The notes under the pieces are model-generated. The model saw only the letters and a program-made list of their open reading frames with translations. It was not told where the DNA came from and did no database searches. Both the position numbers and the translations under genes were made by a program. Below are positions 7,536 to 12,958 of a stretch of DNA of 13,559 nucleotides, piece by piece; position 1 is the first letter of the stretch; each line of letters begins with the position of its first letter. This DNA is from an uncultured Roseburia sp. Lineage in GTDB: Bacteria; Bacillota; Clostridia; Lachnospirales; Lachnospiraceae. The stretch covers positions 1 to 13,559 of the forward strand of contig URUD01000063.1 in NCBI GenBank assembly GCA_900550935.1, given 5' to 3'.

Positions 7536-7548
7536 CTATATTTCATAG
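7536..7548. promoter_or_regulatory. Candidate LysR operator dyad
   Basis: CTAT-N5-ATAG forms a short interrupted inverted repeat. It lies between the lysR start and the lysR promoter, in the divergent region where LysR proteins usually bind interrupted dyads. The assignment is positional only; the dyad is short and AT-rich, so it could occur by chance. Confidence 0.25.
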
Positions 7549-7573
7549 TTCCTTGTGATTCTAAAATCAGATC

Positions 7574-7603
7574 CATTATATAATGATTAGTTATAATTAT
7601 CAA
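7574..7603 (-). promoter_or_regulatory. Promoter of the lysR gene, with overlapping palindrome
   Basis: On the minus strand TTGATA (7603-7598) and TATAAT (7580-7575) are separated by 17 bases, a near-consensus sigma-70/SigA promoter. The predicted start of transcription is about 60 bases upstream of the lysR ATG. The -10 element sits in a perfect 12-bp palindrome, CATTATATAATG (7574-7585), so TATAAT also occurs on the plus strand at 7579-7584. A second plus-strand TATAAT lies at 7592-7597. Neither plus-strand copy has a good -35 at normal spacing, which fits activator-dependent transcription of the flavodoxin gene. Confidence 0.6.
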
Positions 7604-7667
7604 TATGATAAGAAGAAAGATTTGATGGAGAAGCGGAATTGAATTATGATGAAGCCAACAAAACGAA

Positions 7668-7696
7668 GAAGCAATACGAGACTTGGATTTTGCTTC
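7668..7696 (+). promoter_or_regulatory. Stem-loop in flavodoxin mRNA leader
   Basis: GAAGCAA (7668-7674) pairs with TTGCTTC (7690-7696) around a 15-base loop. It ends 9 bases before the GGAGG ribosome site at 7706-7710. It could affect translation start, but the evidence is only the complementarity. Confidence 0.3.
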
Positions 7697-7715
7697 GCAA
7701 AACATGGAGGTATAT

Positions 7716-8234
7716 ATGGCTAAAAATTTAATTATCTATTATTCAAGAAAAGGCGAAAATTATGTAAATGGAAACATTGTCGATCTAAAGAAAGGCAATA
7801 CAGAAATTTGTGCTGAGTTTATCCAGGATGCAGTAGGCGGCGACCTTTTTGAGGTTGAGATGGTAAATGAATATTCCACGGACTATTACAAATGCACGGA
7901 GGAAGCAAGCCGCGAGTTAAAGGAAAATGCGAGACCGGAATTGAAAAAATATCTGGAAGATATTTCAGAGTATGACAACATTTTCGTGTGTGGTCCCTGT
8001 TGGTGGGGAACTTATCCGGTAGCGGTATTTACCCAGCTTGAAAGACTGGATTTTACAGGGAAAAAAGTGATGGCACTCATGACACATGAGGGAAGCGGAC
8101 TTGGAAACAGTGAACGTGACCTCAGAAAAATCTGTAAAGGTGCGACATTTGGATCAGGTATTGCTGTTCATGGTGCAGATGCGGCAAAAGCAGGATCTGC
8201 AGTGGCTGACTGGGCAAAGAAAAATGTAAAATAG
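7716..8234 (+). CDS. Flavodoxin family protein
   Basis: This 172-residue protein begins MAKNLIIYYSRKGENY, where residues 8-16 form the FMN phosphate-binding loop of flavodoxins. VCGPCWWGTYPVAVFTQLERLDFTGKKV matches the second FMN-contact loop and the following strand of the flavodoxin_4-type group. Such proteins are soluble FMN carriers or small flavin reductases. ATG 7716 is preferred to the in-frame ATGs further upstream because GGAGG (7706-7710) precedes it by 5 bases. It is transcribed divergently from lysR and is followed after 26 bases by a broken SDR gene, so flavodoxin and SDR were probably one LysR-controlled redox unit. The electron partner is unknown. Confidence 0.88.
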   Translation: MAKNLIIYYSRKGENYVNGNIVDLKKGNTEICAEFIQDAVGGDLFEVEMVNEYSTDYYKCTEEASRELKENARPELKKYLEDISEYDNIFVCGPCWWGTYPVAVFTQLERLDFTGKKVMALMTHEGSGLGNSERDLRKICKGATFGSGIAVHGADAAKAGSAVADWAKKNVK

Positions 8235-8260
8235 TCAGGACGAAAGGAAGGATAAAGATT

Positions 8261-8990
8261 ATGAGCAAAAAAGAGGTAATGATCGTAACAGGCGCAGGAC
8301 AGATTTCCATGGCGATTGCACGCAGGATTGGATATGGGAAAAAAATCGTGATGGGTGATAAAAATATAAATAATGCAAAGGCGATTGCAGAGATCATGAA
8401 CAATGCCGGGTTTGATGTAGAGCCGGTGGAGATGGATCTTTCTTCCAGAGAATCGATCCTGTCACTGATCGCAAAAGCAAACGAGTATGGCGAGATCAAA
8501 ATGCTTGTGAACGGAGCAGGTGTTTCCCCAAGTCAGGCTCCAATCAAAGCAATCTTAAAAGTCGATCTGTACGGAACGGCTGTTTTACTGGAAGAAGTCG
8601 GAAAAGTAATTGCAGAAGGCGGCTGTGGAGTTACCATTTCCAGTCAATCCGGATGGAGAATGCCTCAGCTTACCGAAGAAGAGGACGAAGCTCTTGCAAC
8701 AACACCGACCGAAGAGCTGTTAAATCTTGAAATATTGTGACACCGTTTGCTGTGGACGAATTTAACGGACCGCGTGGCGATTTTTATAAAAATATGTTTG
8801 CAAAATGCCCGGCGGGAAGACCGGGAACCGCGGACGAAGTGGCAAATGTGGCAGAGCTTTTGATGAGCGAGAAAGGCGCATTTATTACAGGATCTACGAT
8901 CAGTCTACGGTGCATACCGCGGATTTTGTTTACAGTCTGATGCAAATGCAGTATATTTATATCAGAAAAATAAACAAAGGGATAAATTAG
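8261..8990 (+). pseudogene. Short-chain dehydrogenase/reductase, disrupted by deletion and frameshift
   Basis: The first frame (8261-8740, 159 residues) encodes the N-terminal two-thirds of a classical SDR: TGAGQIS at residues 10-16 for NAD(P) binding, NGAG at 84-87 and the catalytic-serine strand VTISSQSG. It then reaches TGA at 8738-8740. The next frame resumes with IVTPFAVDEFNGPRGDFYKN and AGRPGTADEVANVAELL, the usual C-terminal SDR segment. The stretch between them, normally about 45-50 residues with the catalytic YxxxK, is missing. Near 8900, after GAFITGS, the frame shifts again: the expected VDGG-type ending is degraded and a tail runs to TAG at 8988-8990. The start ATG 8261 has AAGGAAGGA upstream, so the gene was once well expressed. 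It is catalytically dead as read. A sequencing error could explain the late frameshift but not the lost segment. Confidence 0.82.
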
Positions 8991-9010
8991 AATTTATATG
9001 GAGGAACGAA

Positions 9011-9604
9011 ATGTATAGAATATATAGCACACTTATTGAAATTATGGCAGCAGCGGTTTTTATAATTCCTCTTTGGTGTATCTATAATAAGATTTGGTTT
9101 CATAGCTGGAAGCGAACCATTATCTATATGGTATTTGGCTTTTATCTTACTGCACTTTTAGCACTTGTGGGTTTTCCAAGTGTAACGTCTTTGAAAATCG
9201 ATTTTGCAGTAAATATAATTCCTTTTGTTGATATGGCATCGGATTTTATAAACGCGTGTCTGAATATACTTTTGTTTGTTCCATTCGGCTTCTTTTTGCC
9301 AATATTATGGGATAAATTTAGAAAAATAAAAAATGTTGCCTTAATGGGATTACTAACAACACTGTTCATTGAAATCATACAGATTTTTACATTTAGAACT
9401 ACTGACATAAACGATGTTATAACAAATACGATTGGTACTATAGTTGGTTATTTTATTGCACAATGGATAACAAATAAATTTACAAAGAGAATCTTGTTAA
9501 ATTCAAAAATGTGTGATTTTTATATGATATGTGGCACAGTCGGTTTAGTTATGTTCTTTTTTCAACCATTTATTTCATCATGGTTATGGGGAATGGTGCT
9601 GTAG
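9011..9604 (+). CDS. VanZ-family membrane protein
   Basis: This 197-residue protein has about five or six transmembrane segments. It contains the two VanZ-family hallmarks: NILLFVPFGFFLPIL in the middle and TDINDVITNTIGTIVGYFIAQW after it, with IEIIQIF between. VanZ itself gives low-level teicoplanin resistance; most gut homologues have no known role and may act at the cell envelope. The start ATG 9011 has GGAGG at 9000-9004, 6 bases before it. Its codons are AT-richer than those of the neighbours, with many AT-ending and ATA codons, which may point to separate acquisition. It begins 20 bases after the last SDR-remnant codon. Family membership is solid; drug resistance should not be assumed. 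Confidence 0.88.
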   Translation: MYRIYSTLIEIMAAAVFIIPLWCIYNKIWFHSWKRTIIYMVFGFYLTALLALVGFPSVTSLKIDFAVNIIPFVDMASDFINACLNILLFVPFGFFLPILWDKFRKIKNVALMGLLTTLFIEIIQIFTFRTTDINDVITNTIGTIVGYFIAQWITNKFTKRILLNSKMCDFYMICGTVGLVMFFFQPFISSWLWGMVL

Positions 9605-9793
9605 CATCCCTATGTATCTGACCGTAAGGTGTATAAGCATGATCAGAAAAATGATGATCTGTAACAGAAAACAGACAATTCATGACATGCTTCATAAAGA
9701 AAGCTGTGATCGCTCCCGATATGATAAAAAGAAGCATATAAAATAGGATCTATGCTTTGGATATTAAAAAATTGGATCACAGAAAGCTATGGA
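9605..9793. other. Intergenic stretch with nested inverted repeats
   Basis: No supportable gene is seen. Inverted pairs present are CTGTGATC (9704-9711) with GATCACAG (9775-9782), enclosing AAGCATA (9732-9738) with TATGCTT (9751-9757). They could fold into one branched structure just before the terminator. I could not match this to a known riboswitch. Confidence 0.35.
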
Positions 9794-9842
9794 TGGCATC
9801 AAGATCAAAGGATTGAGTTCCTTTTGTTTTGGTGCCATTTTT
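9794..9842 (+). terminator. Strong rho-independent terminator
   Basis: A 19-base left arm (9794-9812) pairs with a 19-base right arm (9819-9837) with one C/T mismatch and a few G-U pairs, around the 6-base loop TTGAGT. TTTTT follows at 9838-9842. It ends transcription from the vanZ side and insulates the 381-residue gene downstream, whose ATG is 53 bases further on. Confidence 0.85.
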
Positions 9843-9894
9843 GTATGGAAAAGTGTGATCAGTATCATGGAAAGACAGGAAGGAGAAACATTTT

Positions 9895-11040
9895 ATGAAT
9901 GTAACGGGAGTAGGAAGTTCGTATCATTTCATTTATAACACAAAGACCGGTAAGCTATCTACCAAAGATGGCAGTAAAAATGAGTTTGTTGATTTTTGCA
10001 ATGGAGATGTAAAGGGAGAAGATACAGAAACACTGAATTATTTTGATGTGCATACAAGATATCAGTTTGAAAGAATGCTTTATGTATATGGAACCGGAAT
10101 GACCGGACAGAATCCATTTACCGACGCTGAGAAAGTTGAGATCACAGTGAATATAGACAGCGCAACCCATACTTCTTTTTATGTAAATGGGCAGAAAACG
10201 TTTACCGCAATTACGGGCATGACTTATCTGCCGTCTGAGATCCAAACTTTCGGAACCATACAGCAGCCATTTAAAACCAGAGGGTATCAACCGTATGATC
10301 CTGAAACAAACAGCATCACGATCGGAATTGGAAGCAGATTTGATCTTGGAAATGGATACAGCGTGACCGTACAGGAAGATTGTGTCTGGGGAGAGGGCTA
10401 CGGAAAGGGAAGCCAGGCAGATGACGAGAGGTGCAATATGATGGTCGGAGGCTTAAGTTCCCTGATCCATTTTGCGGATCAGCAGTATTTTTCAAGTATG
10501 ATGGATCCCTATATCGATTATATTTTAGATTTTCTTTCGTCCCAGGGTGTCGATACCAGCAAAGAATTTGTGATAAACGGGACGCATTGTGAACTGGTAA
10601 ATGGAAAAATAAATGAAGTTGGCAACGATTATGTGGTGCCTAGTTCCATTCAGGCGGCAGCAGTGAAACGATACGTAGAAAAAATGTCAGAACTTTTAAA
10701 GGACGGAAACTGGTATAGAAGAAATTACGATAAGCAGCATACAAACGAAACACAGACCAAAGAGCCGGAGACCAATACGAATACCTATCATTATCTCGAC
10801 TCAAATGGAATGACAGTTTACGCAAAAGACGGGACCTCTCTGGCAGAAAAGGCATTGATCGACCAGAGATATACAGAGAAAGAAACAGGAATATCATGGT
10901 TTGTCGGAGACGATGGAAAGCCATATATGGTTGGAGACGATGTAGAAAAATTCAATGAAATGTGCAGAGAAAACGGCGAAGATCCCATAAATAAATTTGC
11001 GGAAATGACAGGAATGATACAGTCTACAGCGTCAATGTAA
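9895..11040 (+). CDS. Hypothetical protein, 381 residues, no recognised family
   Basis: I do not recognise this protein. It starts at ATG 9895 with AGGAGA (9881-9886), 8 bases upstream, just after a strong terminator, so it should have its own promoter in the short gap, although none is obvious. It has no signal peptide and no long hydrophobic segment. The N terminus (MNVTGVGSSYHFIYNTKTGKL) is Gly/Ser/Asn-rich, like the ends of flagellar or surface-appendage proteins, but that is a weak resemblance. Residues about 60-170 look beta-rich. A Thr/Asn/Glu-rich hydrophilic stretch near residues 284-297 looks like a linker to a small C-terminal domain containing GISWFVGDDGKPYMVGDD. There are few cysteines. 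Length and codon use fit a real Lachnospiraceae gene. Confidence 0.75.
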   Translation: MNVTGVGSSYHFIYNTKTGKLSTKDGSKNEFVDFCNGDVKGEDTETLNYFDVHTRYQFERMLYVYGTGMTGQNPFTDAEKVEITVNIDSATHTSFYVNGQKTFTAITGMTYLPSEIQTFGTIQQPFKTRGYQPYDPETNSITIGIGSRFDLGNGYSVTVQEDCVWGEGYGKGSQADDERCNMMVGGLSSLIHFADQQYFSSMMDPYIDYILDFLSSQGVDTSKEFVINGTHCELVNGKINEVGNDYVVPSSIQAAAVKRYVEKMSELLKDGNWYRRNYDKQHTNETQTKEPETNTNTYHYLDSNGMTVYAKDGTSLAEKALIDQRYTEKETGISWFVGDDGKPYMVGDDVEKFNEMCRENGEDPINKFAEMTGMIQSTASM

Positions 11041-11102
11041 GTAAAATTCAATATTGAAGCACATGGTAAAGATGTCGGACAGATCATTCTCCGTTTTGAA
11101 CA

Positions 11103-11441
11103 TCAGGATAAAGTATTTTTATAATTCGTTCCCCATTCCTGCATTGCAGTGAGAATCGGGCGCATCGTCTCTCCAAGATCACTGAGTGCATATTCCACAT
11201 GTGGTGGAACCTCCGGATAGACTATTCTTGTGATCAGTCCATCATCTTCCATAGAGCGTAGACTATCGGTCAGTACCTTCTGACTGATCCCGTCTAAGCT
11301 CTTTTTTAATTCGTTAAATCTCCAGGGACGTTCTAAGAGATTCCGCATGATCAATAACTTCCATTTGCTCCCGATAAGCTGAACCGTAGTAGCAACGGGA
11401 CATTCCGGTAATTCATCCTTTGTCCGCATAAATACAGCCAT
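11103..11441 (-). CDS. HxlR-family (DUF24) winged-helix regulator
   Basis: This 112-residue protein has the HxlR signature: ECPVATTVQLIGSKWKLLIMRNLLERPWRFNELKKSLDGISQKVLTDSLRSMEDDGLITR is the family core. Residues about 12-72 hold the helices and YPEVPPHVEYALSDLG the wing. Cys14 is at the position of the conserved N-terminal cysteine that senses thiol or quinone/hypochlorite stress in several members, such as HypR. The family acts as dimers binding inverted repeats. I chose ATG 11441 because AAGGA lies 5 bases upstream; the ATG at 11477 would add 12 residues without a ribosome site. No target gene lies next to it on a divergent strand, so its regulon is not clear. It converges with the 381-residue gene. 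Confidence 0.9.
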   Translation of the reverse strand: MAVFMRTKDELPECPVATTVQLIGSKWKLLIMRNLLERPWRFNELKKSLDGISQKVLTDSLRSMEDDGLITRIVYPEVPPHVEYALSDLGETMRPILTAMQEWGTNYKNTLS

Positions 11442-11483
11442 CTCTTTCCTTGGTATTTTATATGATCTAAGTATCAAATAGAG

Positions 11484-11519
11484 TGTAACATAAGAATATT
11501 CGGCTGTCTATCAGTTACA
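11484..11519. promoter_or_regulatory. Inverted repeat upstream of the HxlR gene
   Basis: TGTAAC (11484-11489) and GTTACA (11514-11519) are perfect complements 24 bases apart in the gap upstream of the regulator. They may be an autoregulatory operator or part of the secreted-protein gene's 3' end structure. There is no T-run to make a good terminator. Confidence 0.3.
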
Positions 11520-11533
11520 AAAAGGTGCCTATG

Positions 11534-12553
11534 TTATTTTACAGTAACTTTAACAGATACCGTTTTCTTTGCTCCCGCTTTTATCTGCATAGATACACGG
11601 ATTTTTGCGGTACCTTTTTTCTTCCCGGTTACCTTACCGTTGGATGATACCGTTACTGTCTTTGGATTGTTGGATTTGAATGTTACCTTGACATCAGCAG
11701 GATTGCCCGTATATTTTGCTACTTGTGTAAATTCATCAGGTAATGAGATTTTTAGCATCTTGCTTTTTCCTTTATTTACAGAAAGGGAAGATGGTGCTTT
11801 TGCCTTGGAAAGAGCAGAGGATGCATTGAGCTTATGAAATTTAATAGCTTTTGAATGATTTCCATTCTTATCTACTATAACCCATATCTTTCCATCCGAA
11901 CAACTTCCGTTTTGATATGTTTCAGCCGCTAATTTATTGTAATTTTTGACAAAGTTATATGCAACAGAAGAACTATATCCATATACATCTGATAAATAAG
12001 TACTTGAACCATCAGCAATAGTACAAAACGCGGATATATCTATTTTTGTTATACTTTTTGGTAATATGGCATGATAAATTTTGCTGTTCATAAAAGCAGT
12101 ATCGGATATTTCTTCTACACCATCACAAACAATTAAACGATCAATTTTAGCATTCCAACAAAACATAGAAGGAATTTTCTTAATGCTTCCTGCTATTGTC
12201 ATTTCCTGAACAGATGTATTAAAGGTAAATGCCATATTTCCTAATGCAGTGATACCATTTTTTAATACGATATTTTTTACATTTTTCATGGAACTGGATT
12301 TTGTCCACGGTGCATCTGGGTATTCTATCGTCTGTTGCGTTTCTTCATCCCAATAATATCCGTAGTTATTCATTCTGCCTTCTGTTCCTTTTACGGCACT
12401 AAGTGTCAGCGTATCCCCTTTTATTTCCCAGTGGATTTCTCCATCATTTCCACTGGCTGTTTTTGCCTGTACAGTCTGCGGCATAATAGCGATTCCGATA
12501 ATTACCATACAGATCATCAATAAGCCGCATAATAATCTTTTCATCTGTTTCAT
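11534..12553 (-). CDS. Secreted BspA-type leucine-rich-repeat protein with BIG2-like domain
   Basis: This 339-residue protein has a Sec signal peptide: basic start MKQMKR, hydrophobic residues 7-24, probable cleavage after VQA at 30. Residues about 35-75 contain WEIKGDTLTLSA, typical of the leader of LRR_5 (BspA-like) proteins. Residues about 90-200 have degenerate LRR_5 units such as VKNIVLKNGITALGNMAF and AILPKSITKIDISAFC. The C-terminal 85 residues, with KGKSKMLKISL, SNNPKTVTVSSNGKVTGKKKGTAKIRV, form a BIG2-like immunoglobulin fold. Such proteins are exported surface or adhesion factors in gut Firmicutes. No sortase LPxTG or transmembrane anchor is seen, so it is probably released or held by its BIG2 domain. 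ATG 12553 has GGAGG 6 bases upstream. Confidence 0.85.
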   Translation of the reverse strand: MKQMKRLLCGLLMICMVIIGIAIMPQTVQAKTASGNDGEIHWEIKGDTLTLSAVKGTEGRMNNYGYYWDEETQQTIEYPDAPWTKSSSMKNVKNIVLKNGITALGNMAFTFNTSVQEMTIAGSIKKIPSMFCWNAKIDRLIVCDGVEEISDTAFMNSKIYHAILPKSITKIDISAFCTIADGSSTYLSDVYGYSSSVAYNFVKNYNKLAAETYQNGSCSDGKIWVIVDKNGNHSKAIKFHKLNASSALSKAKAPSSLSVNKGKSKMLKISLPDEFTQVAKYTGNPADVKVTFKSNNPKTVTVSSNGKVTGKKKGTAKIRVSMQIKAGAKKTVSVKVTVK

Positions 12554-12601
12554 AAGTGTCCTCCGTATCTTGTGATGCCGTGAATTTTATCGTTAAAAAT
12601 T

Positions 12602-12630
12602 ATTATACTTTAACTGGGGAAACATTACAA
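12602..12630 (-). promoter_or_regulatory. Promoter of the secreted LRR/BIG2 protein gene
   Basis: On the minus strand TTGTAA (12630-12625) and TATAAT (12607-12602) are separated by exactly 17 bases. Transcription would start about 40 bases upstream of the gene's ATG. Confidence 0.6.
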
Positions 12631-12686
12631 TTACTTCAAGTTCTGAAAAAGCCCGAAAATACGAAATAGCCACTTTTATATGCCTA

Positions 12687-12712
12687 ACGCACATAAAGGT
12701 GCGTACTTTTTT
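12687..12712 (+). promoter_or_regulatory. Inverted repeat with T-run upstream of the peptide gene
   Basis: ACGCAC (12687-12692) and GTGCGT (12699-12704) are perfect complements with a 6-base loop, followed by AC and TTTTTT (12707-12712). As RNA it resembles a short terminator, but no plus-strand gene lies upstream within the gap. As DNA it would sit beside the -35 region of the peptide promoter, so a regulator-binding site is at least as likely. Confidence 0.45.
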
Positions 12713-12735
12713 GGAAAACAATCTATTGGTATGCT
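12707..12735 (+). promoter_or_regulatory. Candidate promoter of the ACGX peptide gene
   Basis: TATGCT (12730-12735) is a plausible -10, and TTTTTT (12707-12712) lies 17 bases upstream as a poor -35, directly after the GTGCGT dyad. The leader then contains a small GGGC-AAAA-GCCC hairpin (12748-12759) before the AGGAG ribosome site near 12775. A weak -35 next to a dyad suggests control by an activator, but this is inference. Confidence 0.35.
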
Positions 12736-12788
12736 AAACATGCAACAGGGCAAAAGCCCATAACTAATTTTAACAGGAGAAAACGAAA

Positions 12789-12932
12789 ATGGCATTATCA
12801 AACATTTTTGGATGGAACAAAGAGAACAGCAAACAGACAGGTGCGGCATGCGGAACAGCGTGTGGAGCATCGGATGCACCAGCTGAGAAACCGGCAGCAT
12901 GTGGAACAGCATGCGGAGCATCTGACAAGTAA
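12789..12932 (+). CDS. ACGX-repeat RiPP precursor peptide (47 residues)
   Basis: A small ORF starts at ATG 12789 with AGGAG about 10 bases upstream and stops at TAA 12930-12932. The peptide has a leader-like N terminus of 18 residues (MALSNIFGWNKENSKQTG) and then two copies of AACGTACGASD (residues 19-29 and 36-46), separated by APAEKP. All four cysteines (21, 25, 38, 42) lie in ACGx units. A radical SAM gene follows 26 bases later on the same strand. This fits a ribosomally made peptide whose Cys-Gly core is modified by that enzyme, as in the group I recall being named the 'ACGX-repeat peptide' in NCBIfam. Likely chemistry is thioether formation from the cysteines, by analogy with other Cys-rich radical SAM peptides. 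The role of the final product is unknown. Confidence 0.85.
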   Translation: MALSNIFGWNKENSKQTGAACGTACGASDAPAEKPAACGTACGASDK

Positions 12933-12958
12933 GAAGCGTTGAAAGGGAGGCGGATAGG

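Noticed and set aside
9011..9604. VanZ protein as a glycopeptide resistance gene
   Set aside because: No vanRS/HAX genes are nearby and most VanZ-family proteins have no shown resistance role.
9570..9737. Minus-strand 55-codon hydrophobic ORF (MLLFIISGAITAFFMKHVMN...)
   Set aside because: No ribosome site, overlaps the end of vanZ on the other strand and includes inverted-repeat arms. No family recognised.
12843..12926. Repeat in the peptide gene as a CRISPR-like or mobile repeat
   Set aside because: Only two units, fully coding, with codon-level drift; it is a protein repeat.
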